NCBI RefSeq assembly: GCF_002743375.1
Contig: NZ_PDZC01000016.1
Location: forward strand, 1 to 39,850
Source: Sporosarcina sp. P34
GTDB taxonomy: Bacteria > Bacillota > Bacilli > Bacillales_A > Planococcaceae
Length of the DNA stretch: 39,850 nucleotides
Direction of reading: 5' to 3'
Every line of letters starts with the position of its first letter. Positions within the stretch are counted from its first letter, which is position 1. The notes beneath the pieces are model-generated. The model saw only the letters and a list, made by a program, of their open reading frames with translations. It had not been told where the DNA came from and searched no databases. The position numbers were made by a program, and so were the translations under genes. This document shows positions 1 to 8,154 of this stretch, in pieces.

Positions 1-386
1 ACTTGCTCAACTTCGACAGGTGCACGTGGCGGTTCTGAGCAAGTGACTTGCCCATGTTCGAATGCACTTTCAGGCAATCGGGTATAGTCGATGCGGTACC
101 ATTTCGTGTTGTCGATTTTCATCCGGTTATGATGATCTGTCGAAATGAGATAGCCTTTATTTTCAAGATCATAAATAATGCGTCTAATCGTGTTCGAAGA
201 CCAGAACGTAAATTCTTTTGTCCATTCTTTATACGTTTTATGAATCCACCTATGGCCATCTCGAACATTTTTGGATAGTAGCGAGCGGAAATGCACTTGT
301 TGCATAAATAACGCTCCGTTAATTCCCACCAAGTGTACGAGCGACGGTAGTAGCGGTATCGACTCTTCATCAATTAATAATTTCAT
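1..386 (-). CDS. Phage/plasmid-type replication protein, N-terminal part
   Basis: This minus-strand reading frame begins with ATG at 386 behind a strong ribosome site (GGGGGAG, about 7 nt upstream) and stays open for 128 codons to the left edge, so the C-terminus is missing. It starts MKLLIDEESIPLLPSLVHLV, followed by blocks such as NGALFMQQVHFRSLL, GHRWIHKTYKEWTKEF, SSNTIRRIIYDLENKGYL and MKIDNTKWYRIDY. From family knowledge this is the winged-helix N-terminus of Firmicute phage or plasmid replication proteins (replisome-organiser / DnaD-linked type), where the SxxTIRRIIxxLExxGYL block is the recognition helix. A separate 84-aa frame at 119-373 is a shadow. The gene suggests that a prophage, ICE or plasmid-like element lies to the left. 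The exact subfamily cannot be fixed without the C-terminus. Confidence 0.75.
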   Translation of the reverse strand, partial: MKLLIDEESIPLLPSLVHLVGINGALFMQQVHFRSLLSKNVRDGHRWIHKTYKEWTKEFTFWSSNTIRRIIYDLENKGYLISTDHHNRMKIDNTKWYRIDYTRLPESAFEHGQVTCSEPPRAPVEVEQ

Positions 387-880
387 ATGGTTTCTCCCCC
401 TGTAAAAAAGTTGTAGTAGAGTGCTCACTTTGCACTTCTCATACTCCATATAGAGAGTTTTTCAGAAAAGGATACTGATTTTAAAAATAAATTTTCCATA
501 CGCTAAAATAGGAGTGGAAATATAGTCCTCCACCCCCTGCTAGTTATTGATGATTTACTTCAAGATTACACAACATATTTCCGACCACACTATTCATGCC
601 AAGCGTTTTTCATCCCCAATGTTGTCCTTTTCAAATATTGCGTAGTAGCTATTTGGTGCATATCCAATTCCCCTTCGTTTTATATTGCTGGCTTCATAGG
701 GTATATAGAGGAATTTCCGTATATGGATACACAACAATCGAAATTTAGTAGGATTTGGTTGATCTAGACACTCTATTTGGTGGTGCTTTTTAATTTCCTA
801 TTCGTTTTTTGGATATCTTTGGTATGATTATGGAAAGAAAGGATACCGATGGATAGAAGGAAAGGAAAAGGAGGAGTCGT
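387..880. other. Intergenic stretch with a possible decayed ORF (594-797, minus)
   Basis: No intact gene is visible between the replication gene and the DUF4181 gene. On the minus strand a frame is open from 797 to a TGA at 594-596 (67 codons) but has no ATG. It reads convincingly in places (IPYEASNIKRRGIGYAP, NSYYAIFEKDNIGDEKRLA). This may be the 3' end of a lost gene; I do not recognise the family, and chance opening in AT-rich DNA is possible. Confidence 0.25.
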
Positions 881-1288
881 ATGTTTTGGATAAAATTTAT
901 ACTGATTGTCGTATTGGTTATGACATTTATTTCACTTGTTAAGTTTCTTTTAAGAAAGTTTCTTAAAATTGAAAAAGTAAAGAAAAAGTTTTTTTCTTAT
1001 AATTATATAAATGAATTGCATCGAAAAATCGATAAAGTTTTGCGGATTTTTTCTACGATTAGCCTACTCACTTTATATTCTGTGCTGTTGTTTTATAATG
1101 AAGATGTAATTTACCTGGTTTTCTTTACCATGGTTGCTTTTGGAATTTTGGATAATCTGATCAAGGCATTTTTCGAATGGAAGTACACACAATATCCGAA
1201 ACAATCTATTTTAACTTTAACGGATACGTTAATATTAGTAGCGTCCATCATCATCGTAGTTCAATTTAACTTACTTGGTCCCTATTGA
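881..1288 (+). CDS. DUF4181 family membrane protein
   Basis: This is a 135-aa hydrophobic protein with about four membrane segments: residues 2-24, then after a basic loop (KIEKVKKKFFSYNYINELH) segments near 55-75, 78-95 and 112-132. The FFSYN...NxLHxKID and EWKYTQYPKQSILTL blocks match what I know of the Bacillus DUF4181 family. Function in that family is unknown. The start ATG has a strong ribosome site (AAAGGAGGAG, 6 nt upstream). It stands alone, with intergenic DNA on both sides, and is of normal length. The family assignment is from memory of the pattern and is fairly sure. Confidence 0.75.
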   Translation: MFWIKFILIVVLVMTFISLVKFLLRKFLKIEKVKKKFFSYNYINELHRKIDKVLRIFSTISLLTLYSVLLFYNEDVIYLVFFTMVAFGILDNLIKAFFEWKYTQYPKQSILTLTDTLILVASIIIVVQFNLLGPY

Positions 1289-1376
1289 ACGAAGTCCTTC
1301 ATGAATGAATAAGAACCCAAATTATGGCAATGCGCAATGAAACGAAGTCTTGTGGAAACATTCATTTATAGTGTTA

Positions 1377-1422
1377 GGTACCAGGCGCTGAATTAATTCC
1401 AAATAGTTTCAAGCCTGGTACC
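1377..1422. repeat. Palindromic repeat, copy A
   Basis: A 46-bp element bounded by the perfect 10-bp inverted repeat GGTACCAGGC / GCCTGGTACC, with an AT-rich centre. Related copies lie at 10254-10302 and 19865-19912, with a half copy at 6279-6290. It sits between the DUF4181 gene and the BNR-protein gene, and could fold into a hairpin in RNA. Confidence 0.75.
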
Positions 1423-1470
1423 ATACATCACTAATTATATTTCTAAATGATTAATATCCACTTTATAAAA

Positions 1471-2908
1471 CTATTTACTTTCAACCTCTTTTACATATTC
1501 CCAAGTTTCACCATGATCATTTGATTGATAAAGTCCACTACTATTACCATTATAATCACCGTCTGATCCTTGCCCAACTAACATATTAAGAACCCCATCT
1601 TTCTCAAAGGGCAGACCTGGAAAATCAAAAGGATTTATAGATTGCCCACTATCTAACTTCATTTCCTGCATGGCGTAACTTACCTCTTCGAAAGATATCC
1701 CTCCATCATTTGTGCGGTATAGTACTCCTTCAGTACCAGAAGGTCTTGCTGCCCTTAAAAATCCAAGTTCCTCATTAAGAAAAGTTATTCCTGCTGCGCT
1801 ACCCACTGTTCCATTGAATGGATTTTGATTGATAACTGTCCAAGTTTCACCACCGTCACTAGTCTTTCTAAGTGAATAAAGAGTACTTCCTAATGCTTTA
1901 TCTATAACATCTAATCTATAACCAACTTCTTTTGAAAGATCAAACTGTTCATCAGTAGTAGGTATCTCCTGCCGATTCCCTTCAAACTCATCTTGAGATT
2001 GAGCCGCATTTGACTGACTCCAATCCGGTTCCCCAAGTACATTATATCTAGCAGGTATGATCTCTTTCTCTTTTCCAGGAACAAAAATAGATACCGTATA
2101 TCCAATTATTTCAGATGTGATTTTTGTAGGAGTCTGCTTCATGCCATTCTCATCCATGTTAATAATTCCCTCTGTGTTATAGCCCCAATTTCTTTTCCCA
2201 TAATAGACTAACCCATACGTATGTTCATTCCACATACGCACTGTCTGCTTAACTGGAATAACCTTAACCGTTCTAATTAGAGGTTCCACTAGCTTTTCCT
2301 CATCATAATCAGTATTTAGATGTCCGTTTAATCTTAAAGTAATAGTAGACGCTTTATTTTGATCGTAAGTGATTAGGTAACTTTCTTCCTCCATCAGCAT
2401 TTTTCCCATAAACAAATGTATCAAAAGATGTGATGGTTCCATCCTGATTAAACTCAAGATGAAAATCACTTTCCATATATAATTTCTTCGGCAAAGCATA
2501 TTCTTTATTTATATCTGTAAAAATTCCTTCTACTCCATCCATATATATGTTGTTATGTTCAAACTCGACTGAAGCTTCATTTTTTAATCTATCAATAAAC
2601 CAAGCAAGTTCGCCCCCGAAATTAGTTGCACTTTTATACATCTTCACTCCATAAAATATTGTAATGCTCATGATCATAACAATAGAAACATACTTCCATG
2701 CCTTCATATTAAACAATCTTTTGGGTTCAAGTTCGTTATCTTTCACCATTTTCATTATAGTAAATGTAATGATAGAAATTAAAACTAGTGTAGTTACGAA
2801 TAAAATAGAAACAGTATGATTTATTCTTCCATACATACAGAGTAAAGCTAATTCATAACAAAAAATCCAATATACAATGATAAATAGTGGATTGGTTAAT
2901 AACGACAT
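1471..2908 (-). pseudogene. Membrane-anchored BNR/Asp-box repeat protein, frameshifted
   Basis: Two overlapping frames together make one gene. The N-terminal part starts best at ATG 2908 (MSLLTNPLFII..., AAAAGG six to seven bases upstream). It has membrane segments near residues 8-25, 33-55 and 75-95, then an extracellular region. Near 2390 the reading moves to another frame: the stretch GATGGAGGAAG needs one G removed to run ...GKNADEEESYLITYDQNK. The C-terminal part contains Asp-box (BNR) motifs SDGGETW, NDGGISF and NDHGETW, as in sialidase-like or YCF48-like beta-propellers, so a cell-surface propeller protein is likely. Its ligand is unknown. The gene is either broken or carries a sequencing error. 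A GTG at 2947 is a poorer start because it overlaps an AGGAG. Confidence 0.7.
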
Positions 2909-3011
2909 TAATATCCTTTTCAGATTTCCTCTAAATATGTAAACCACTCCTAACCAACATGTGTCATCTCTATTTCTTATTTTGATAGTACATTATATCA
3001 TGTTTTAAAAA

Positions 3012-3044
3012 CGGCTCGATTGCGAGGTCTACGCAATCAAGCCG
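3012..3044 (-). terminator. Terminator of methyltransferase A
   Basis: A 13-bp stem with one G-U pair (CGGCTCGATTGCG / CGCAATCAAGCCG) and a 7-nt loop. Read on the minus strand it is followed by TTTTT, directly after the methyltransferase stop. A near copy lies at 5779-5811, next to the duplicated methyltransferase pseudogene. Confidence 0.8.
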
Positions 3045-3058
3045 GTTGATATAAAATT

Positions 3059-3618
3059 TTACTTTCTACAAGTAGCTATAAACATCGATGCATCTTGATT
3101 CGCGAAAATCTGCTTTCCATGATAGAAGGTCTTACAAGTAATAGAAGTAAATCCGACTTCAGTTAATAGGCTGTTTAATTCATTATGCGAAAACCCACTA
3201 TGAATTTTCGGATGATTCACTTGATCATTTTTGTCAAAATCCACAATAAGTAGCTGGCCATCAGTAGGTAAAATGCTAAACAGCTTTTGCAAAATTAATT
3301 TAGTATCAGGAATATGAAGAAGAACCAAAGATAGTAACACGATGTCTGCCTTTAGTTCAGGCATGTCTTCCGTAAAATCTGAATACAGTACTTCACAGTT
3401 CGTAATGCCTCTTGCCAAAATTTTATCTGTTGCATCCTGTAATGCTTGTTTTGAAGAGTCCACGAGCAATATCGAATCTACTAAGTCCGTTAATTCTAAA
3501 CTTACTAGACCCGAACCACTCCCATAGTCGACTATTTTTTTGATTCACTACCTTGTAATAATGGTCTTACTTCTTCAACAATCACATTAACCAATTCCAT
3601 TCGTTTTTCCGTTTCCAT
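3059..3618 (-). pseudogene. Class I SAM-dependent methyltransferase A, frameshifted
   Basis: The start is ATG 3618 (METEKRMELVNVIV) with GGGAG upstream. Translation runs to GSESKK and then hits TAG inside a run of seven T (3535-3541, plus strand). One more base there would restore KKIVDYGSGSGLVSLELTD, the glycine-rich SAM-binding motif I (DYGSGSG). The remainder is intact: acidic residue at the end of beta-2 (LLVDSS), motif DFTEDMPELKADIVLLSLVLLH, and a class I C-terminal half ending FIATCRK. The substrate is unknown; small-molecule methyltransferases of this type often sit beside Rrf2 regulators. It lies downstream of the Rrf2 gene (3739-4212) in the same direction. The homopolymer break could be real, a phase-variable switch, or an assembly error. 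Confidence 0.75.
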
Positions 3619-3738
3619 ACTTCACTCTCCCATTTTATTGATTGTACTACCTGGTCAGGACGTTTTTTTAGCGTGAAATCAGGTTTTTAACCTTCAACAT
3701 TCATGCTCGATAGAATAAAATTGATTCCAATAAATCAT

Positions 3739-4212
3739 TTATTTTTTATGCAAAGGATTATTACAGTCTTTATTTGCCTTATCTAAAATAGATTGTATGG
3801 TTTGATTCTCCAAAAATTGATGTAAGGTACTTTCAGCATGATCCATGACCTCTTTAATTCTACAAACGCGTTGATTCTCCTTTAATTCATCGCTTTCATT
3901 TGTCATTGATGTGTGTTGTCTAGAATCTGAATTGGAACAATTAAACATTGCCTGTCTGCCTTCAGTAGATAAAATGACATCTAAGAATGTGATCTGATTT
4001 GCTGAACGCGATAGTTTATACCCGCCTTTCACGCCAGGGACTGCTCTTACAAGCCCATCTTTCCGTAACTGAGTCATGATTTTAGACAAATAACTCTCCG
4101 ATACATCTAACATGTCTGCTAATTCTTTAATTCCTATTTTGTTTTCCTGCTCTGATAGTGCCAAATGAACTAAAGCGTGCAGCGCATAATCAGTACTTTT
4201 TGCAAATTGCAT
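3739..4212 (-). CDS. Rrf2 family transcriptional regulator
   Basis: A 157-aa protein with the typical Rrf2 start (MQFAKSTDYALHALVHLAL), a winged helix (IGIKELADMLDVSESYLSKIMTQLRKDGLV) and the wing VPGVKGGYKLSR. It has cysteines at FNCSN and RVCRIKEVM plus one near the C-terminus, a pattern used in this family for Fe-S or redox sensing. Whether it binds a cluster is inference. Its own promoter region (4213-4280) has the direct repeat TATCTATAA-TATCTATAA, and a related TATCTATAAT lies just before methyltransferase B, so it probably controls itself and that gene. Neighbours are methyltransferases and an oxidoreductase remnant, in keeping with a stress or detoxification role. Confidence 0.9.
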   Translation of the reverse strand: MQFAKSTDYALHALVHLALSEQENKIGIKELADMLDVSESYLSKIMTQLRKDGLVRAVPGVKGGYKLSRSANQITFLDVILSTEGRQAMFNCSNSDSRQHTSMTNESDELKENQRVCRIKEVMDHAESTLHQFLENQTIQSILDKANKDCNNPLHKK

Positions 4213-4251
4213 TTTTTAACCCCATTTATTATATTATTTCATATTAAAGTC

Positions 4252-4270
4252 TATCTATAATATCTATAAT
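4252..4270. promoter_or_regulatory. Candidate Rrf2 operator upstream of the rrf2 gene
   Basis: A tandem repeat of TATCTATAA (4252-4260 and 4261-4269) lies about 40-60 nt upstream of the Rrf2 start. The same 10-mer TATCTATAAT occurs at 5064-5073, immediately before methyltransferase B. Shared, AT-rich and promoter-placed, it is a good operator candidate, but binding is not shown. Confidence 0.45.
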
Positions 4271-4298
4271 GTACAATTGGAAGCTTATAGTCAATTTT

Positions 4299-4392
4299 TC
4301 AATGTATTCTTTGCATGACCCCATTAATAGGTATGACAGCAAAGGCAATGACGCGTTGGGCGACACCATAAGCTGCAAATGCATATCTCCTC
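4299..4392 (-). pseudogene. MATE efflux transporter fragment
   Basis: About 30 codons read RRYAFAAYGVAQRVIAFAV then IPINGVMQRIH and stop at TGA 4299-4301. AAYGxxxRxxxFxxxPIxGxMQ is the signature of MepA-like MATE transporters before the conserved 'QPIxGYN' region. Nothing before or after it is recognisable, so it is a relic. Confidence 0.5.
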
Positions 4393-4397
4393 CGTAT

Positions 4398-4420
4398 TTG
4401 ATTCACATCGTGTGAATCAA
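4398..4420. repeat. Perfect 10-bp inverted repeat (TTGATTCACA / TGTGAATCAA)
   Basis: Arms of 10 bp separated by TCG lie between the MATE relic and the 3' end of methyltransferase B. There is no T-run, so it is not a clear terminator. It could be an operator or a recombination relic. Confidence 0.5.
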
Positions 4421-4462
4421 TATAGCGATGATGCTAAATGATACAACTAGTTCACTATCGTA

Positions 4463-5023
4463 TTATTTATTTTTTTGTGCAACAATTATATAAACGGCTT
4501 CATTTACCATTTTCATTTGAGGATAAAAAATCTCGACGTTTTCAAAACCGGCATTCAGAACGTTTTCTTTCATATCTTTTGACGAAACTCTCGGACCTTT
4601 TGATGACTCTGACTTCTCTAATTCAATACAAAGAAAAACGCCTTTATTTTTTAAGACCCTATATATTTCGTCTAACGCAAGCGAAAGTGGTTTGACTTCG
4701 TGAAGTGATATTGAAGCAACAGCCTTATCCACTATTTCGTTACGTAGTTGTATATCTTTGAAATCTGATACGAGTGTTTTAATATTAGTAATGCCATTTT
4801 CTCCAGCTTTTGTTTCCAAATATTTTAAAATATCTTCATCAAAATCAAGTGCAGTTACCTCATCTACATACTTAGAAATCGGAAGACTTATATAGCCAAC
4901 TCCAGCTCCAAGATCTAGTAATTTATCCTCTTTATTAAGTGAAATGAACCGAAAAAGTTCTTCGGCAGGGACACGCTTTATATTTTCCAAGTTAGTTATT
5001 TTCCTACTTAGTTTTTGATTCAT
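4463..5023 (-). CDS. Class I SAM-dependent methyltransferase B
   Basis: Start chosen at ATG 5023 (MNQKLSRKITNLENIKRVP) because GGAGG lies 9 nt upstream. The longer frame to 5077 would run through the probable operator and promoter. The protein has 186 aa. Motif I is LLDLGAGVGYISLPI, the beta-2 acidic residue is in VTALDFDED, motif II-like VDKAVASISLHEV, and a YRVLKNKGVFLCIELEK strand, all typical of Methyltransf_11/25-type enzymes acting on small molecules. The substrate is unknown. It is intact, unlike methyltransferase A, with which it shares little sequence. It has its own promoter region with an Rrf2-like site. Confidence 0.85.
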   Translation of the reverse strand: MNQKLSRKITNLENIKRVPAEELFRFISLNKEDKLLDLGAGVGYISLPISKYVDEVTALDFDEDILKYLETKAGENGITNIKTLVSDFKDIQLRNEIVDKAVASISLHEVKPLSLALDEIYRVLKNKGVFLCIELEKSESSKGPRVSSKDMKENVLNAGFENVEIFYPQMKMVNEAVYIIVAQKNK

Positions 5024-5063
5024 TTTACTATTCCTCCATTTTACAGATATCACAGATTGTTTA

Positions 5064-5073
5064 TATCTATAAT
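5064..5073. promoter_or_regulatory. Candidate Rrf2 operator upstream of methyltransferase B
   Basis: TATCTATAAT, identical to one half of the repeat before the rrf2 gene, lies about 40 nt upstream of the chosen start at 5023. Confidence 0.4.
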
Positions 5074-5137
5074 TCATCTATTATTATTTATAAAAAAAAT
5101 GTTTCAAGGATAATAAGATTGTATCCTTTTTAATTTC

Positions 5138-5480
5138 TCAATTGAAGATACTGGTCCCGTAAAAATGACTAATACGATATATATCCAGTAATTTTTCTTT
5201 AAGTCCAGTCGCTAAGAAAACCTTCTTGGATTGATAGACCTTCTCGTCATCTGTTTCAATCGTAAATAATTGATCCTTTTTAGTTACATTTATAACTTGC
5301 TGTCTCTTGATTTCAACAACGAGATATTCATCTAGGTCCCTTGCCGACAATTTTTCTTAACTCTGCGTGAATTATACCATCCCTAGTAATGAAACCATGC
5401 GATTCATTTGTCACAGCATTTCTAGGGTTATTACCATCAAATAATACCGTTTTCCGCCTAGATCTTCCAAAAAATGGAAG
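5138..5480 (-). pseudogene. NAD(P)/FAD-dependent oxidoreductase (thioredoxin-reductase-like), remnant
   Basis: Two frames join to give RRKTVLFDGNNPRNAVTN, ESHGFITRDGIIHAELRKI, then after a frameshift near 5345-5350 RDLDEYLVVEIKRQQVINV, TIETDDEKVYQSKKVFLATG and FYGTSIFN. This matches the N-terminal FAD domain of the TrxB-like oxidoreductases often found beside Rrf2 regulators (the NAVT.ESHGF.TRDG block). The very N-terminus (Rossmann GxGxxG) and everything after the position where the CxxC motif would come are missing, so it is a dead internal fragment of a ~300-aa protein. Its presence supports an older Rrf2-controlled redox operon here. Confidence 0.65.
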
Positions 5481-5489
5481 TGTTTAATC

Positions 5490-5780
5490 CAGCTCGCCCC
5501 CTCCTGTTACACTTTAATTACAGTTATTAAGGATATGTAATGTCTGTAATTGATTTTATATTATCACTCTACAATACTTAAATCAACTTAGACATTTTGA
5601 AAACATATTAACAATTGATGTATGACGAAGTTAAATACGACATAAAAGATTTTCTATATCGAAATATATTACTTTTTTAAATGTAATCATCCAGAAGATG
5701 TCGAATGGTAACCAGCTATTACAGCAAGTCATGGCAGGTTTTAATGTGGGCATTACATTACCTCCCTATTTTCAAAATGG
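5490..5780. other. Intergenic stretch, AT-rich, no intact gene
   Basis: This stretch probably held the promoter of the former oxidoreductase gene. A plus-strand frame reading KMSNGNQLLQQVMAGFNVGI followed by TLPPYFQNG (about 5695-5780) looks protein-like but has no recognisable family or ribosome site. It runs into the duplicated terminator at 5779-5811. Confidence 0.25.
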
Positions 5781-5824
5781 CCCGATTGCTAGGTCTACGC
5801 AATCGAGCCGGTTGATATAAAATG

Positions 5825-6250
5825 TTACTTTCTACTAGTGCATGTAAACATTGATGCATCTTGATTCGCAATAATCTGTTTCCCATGATAGAAGATCTTA
5901 CATGTAGTTGGCGTAAAACCACTATGAATTTTCGAATGATTCACTTGATCATGTTTGTCAAATTCAACAATAATTAGCGGGCCATCAGTAGGTAAAATGC
6001 TAAACAGTTTTCGCAAAATTAATTTAGTATCAGGACATATGAAGAAGAACTAAAGGGAGTAACACGATGTCTGCCTTGAGTTCTGGCACGTCTTCGGTAA
6101 AATCTGAATACAGCACTTCGCAGTTCGTCATTCCTCTTGCCATAATTTTATCTGTTGCATCCTGTAATGCCAGTTTTGAAGAGTCCACCAGCAATATTGA
6201 ATCTACTAAGTCCGTTGGTTCCAAACTAACTAGACCGGAACCACTCCACA
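5825..6250 (-). pseudogene. Decayed duplicate of methyltransferase A
   Basis: This block is a close copy of 3059-3540. It shares GSGLVSLEPTDLVDSILLVD, MTNCEVLYSDFTEDVPEL, KLFSILPTDG, GKQIIANQDASMF and also the downstream hairpin (5779-5811). It lacks about 90 nt that encode the start and first ~30 residues: after GAACCACTCC the sequence jumps to the segment that lies upstream of the start in copy A. There is a frameshift near 6030 (LVLLHMS), and the FSHNELNSLLTEVGF segment is deleted. It cannot make a functional enzyme. The duplication probably predates the indel in copy A. Confidence 0.85.
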
Positions 6251-6278
6251 CTTCACTCACCCATTTCATTCGTTGCAC

Positions 6279-6290
6279 GACCTGGCACCA
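6279..6290. repeat. Half copy of the palindromic repeat family
   Basis: GACCTGGCACCA matches one arm of the elements at 1377-1422, 10254-10302 and 19865-19912. No matching second arm is present. Confidence 0.35.
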
Positions 6291-6297
6291 CAAATCA

Positions 6298-7053
6298 CTA
6301 CTGTTTCTCAACAATTAATCGCCCTCTTTGCCGATCAACATTCACAATGAGTTCTCTACCATTTTCCAAATTGACTGAAACTGTTTTTTCTTGATACTGT
6401 TCATCTGCATAGACAAATATATAACCCTCTTTTTCAAAAGCAACGAAATTGCCACGCTCACCTTCTCGTAATTCTACTAACCCATACCCTTCTTTTGAGT
6501 AATTAAAGAGTGCAATGGCAGGCAAGTCATTGATCGTTAACGCAAAGGCTATGAGCTGACCATCCATCCATTCATCTAGCTTAACGATGTCCATACTTTC
6601 CTTATCTAACGTATACGCTTCACCATATGTAAATTCGATTTCTCGCCAAAGTTCTTGTGGTGTCGGATACTCGTTTTTTGACCAACTGCCTATTTGTGTT
6701 ACTTGATCGTCTTTACCGACACGTAACATCACACCAAACTTAGGTGTTTCTATATCATGTACTTGAAAATCACCAACCACATATCCTGCCTCATAATGTT
6801 TTGGGGCAATTCTGAATTCCCTATCCGGATAGCTTTTTTCTAAATACTTACTAACTGTCTTATATGCTTCTGCATGATCATTCGTTTTCAAAGTAGGATA
6901 ATAGAGAATATATCCTATATACCCTATGATAAGTGTGCTAGATAACGTGATGGCTAGCTTTTTTCTTTGTCTGAAAATCAGCCAAAGAATTACACTCACC
7001 ATTACTATGACAAACCCGATTGCAAAAAAGTATAGTAGTTCACCTGGATTCAT
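6298..7053 (-). CDS. Hypothetical membrane-anchored protein
   Basis: A 251-aa protein with two N-terminal membrane helices (about residues 6-28 and 33-51) followed by a ~190-residue soluble domain rich in charged and aromatic residues (YEAGYVVGDFQVHDIETPKF, GSWSKNEYPTPQELWREIEF, DRQRGRLIVEKQ). The start ATG 7053 has an excellent ribosome site (GGAAAGGAG). I do not recognise the family. The topology suggests that the soluble part lies outside the membrane. It is divergent from the lysE gene, and the two share a 100-bp promoter region. Confidence 0.7.
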   Translation of the reverse strand: MNPGELLYFFAIGFVIVMVSVILWLIFRQRKKLAITLSSTLIIGYIGYILYYPTLKTNDHAEAYKTVSKYLEKSYPDREFRIAPKHYEAGYVVGDFQVHDIETPKFGVMLRVGKDDQVTQIGSWSKNEYPTPQELWREIEFTYGEAYTLDKESMDIVKLDEWMDGQLIAFALTINDLPAIALFNYSKEGYGLVELREGERGNFVAFEKEGYIFVYADEQYQEKTVSVNLENGRELIVNVDRQRGRLIVEKQ

Positions 7054-7167
7054 GCACTCTCTCCTTTCCGGGGATCAGACATAAATTGTGCAGCTATAAA
7101 ACTATCCAATTGCACGTTTTTTTTTAGTTTACAATAGTAAAATAGAATTTGATAGGATGTGATGTGT

Positions 7168-7770
7168 ATGGAGGCTGCAATTCATGGTATTATTTTGGCA
7201 TTCGGCTTAATTTTACCATTAGGAATTCAGAATGTATTTGTATTTTCACAAGGTGCTACACAGCCGAGAGTTCTTCAAGCATTTCCGGCAACTATTACAG
7301 CCGCACTATGCGATACTTTTTTAATCGTATTGGCGGTATTTGGACTATCTACTATTGTATTGCAATTTGAATGGCTACGATTTAGCTTAGTCCTCGTAGG
7401 TGTATTATTTTTACTGTATATGGGGCTTTCCATTTGGAATACAAAACCAAAAGCAAATGAATCGAATAACGCGTTTCCCATCCGCCAGCAAATCATGTTT
7501 GCTTTATCCGTTTCTTTATTGAATCCTCATGCCATTTTGGATACAGTAGGAGTGATCGGGACTAGCGCGTTAAAATATGTGGGAGAGGAACAAGTATATT
7601 TTACAATCGGTTGTATTGCAGTAGCTTGGGGTTGGTTCTTCGGATTAATGATTGCAGGTTCAGTGTTAAAAAAGCTGGACACGACAGGAAACTTGATGAA
7701 TATCCTAAACAAATGCTCGGCCTTGTTTATTTGGGGAACTGCCATTTATCTTTTGATTGGATTGACATAG
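7168..7770 (+). CDS. LysE/ArgO-type amino-acid exporter
   Basis: A ~200-aa membrane protein with six likely helices. The family signature GIILAFGLILPLGIQNVFVF-SQGA near the start, the SLLNPHAILDT block in the middle and the final helix IWGTAIYLLIGLT match LysE/ArgO exporters of basic amino acids. The substrate here is not provable. Upstream GTG 7159 and ATG 7162 are in frame, but AGGA at 7154-7157 fits ATG 7168 best by spacing (10 nt), and MEAAIHG aligns with family starts. The gene ends in a strong hairpin at 7869-7909. A short relic of a second lysE 3' end lies at 10180-10215, beyond the insertion sequence. Confidence 0.88.
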   Translation: MEAAIHGIILAFGLILPLGIQNVFVFSQGATQPRVLQAFPATITAALCDTFLIVLAVFGLSTIVLQFEWLRFSLVLVGVLFLLYMGLSIWNTKPKANESNNAFPIRQQIMFALSVSLLNPHAILDTVGVIGTSALKYVGEEQVYFTIGCIAVAWGWFFGLMIAGSVLKKLDTTGNLMNILNKCSALFIWGTAIYLLIGLT

Positions 7771-7868
7771 AGTTTAGTTGAAGTTTCCGAAAAGAAGTAG
7801 ACTTATGTGTCGGGAATTTTTTGGGTAATTGAATAGAGAATAATGGATTTTTATAGGATTCGAGAATA

Positions 7869-7909
7869 AAACGGTTCCACTCATTGCTCTTAAATGAGTG
7901 GAACCGTTT
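7869..7909 (+). terminator. Strong hairpin after lysE
   Basis: A perfect 17-bp stem (AAACGGTTCCACTCATT / AATGAGTGGAACCGTTT) with a 7-nt loop and A/T flanks on both sides, so it could terminate in both directions. Confidence 0.75.
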
Positions 7910-7964
7910 ATGAAGAAATAGGCTGGCAAAGTGAGAAGTTCGACTTTAATGTCATTTACTCTAC

Positions 7965-8110
7965 TTAAGGAAAAAGCTCCTTTGTAAAATCGATAATCAG
8001 CTCATACTTCTTAGGTGGGATGTTGTACTTTCCGATATTGTCTTTATCGTCTTCGCATAGGAAAGTGATCGGCTGAAACGAATTCTTTGATAAACTTGAA
8101 GTATGAATTC
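7965..8110 (-). pseudogene. Short coding relic resembling the C-terminal domain of the SLH pseudogene
   Basis: One frame reads QPITFLCEDDKDNIGKYNIP then PKKYELIIDFTKELFP and a stop at 7965-7967. It resembles the stretch QPTDSYGRVDKYDIGKYSIR in the SLH pseudogene near 20210-20260. No start or upstream part remains. Confidence 0.35.
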
Positions 8111-8154
8111 CCGTTCTAGGGCAGTCATACTTCTTTGGTTATGTTTTCCAGTAA

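Noticed and set aside
21..373. 84-aa minus-strand and 76-aa plus-strand frames at the left end
   Set aside because: Both are out of frame with the replication gene that starts at 386 with a strong ribosome site and recognisable winged-helix sequence.
7149..7370. 73-aa plus-strand frame
   Set aside because: Second-frame shadow of the lysE gene.
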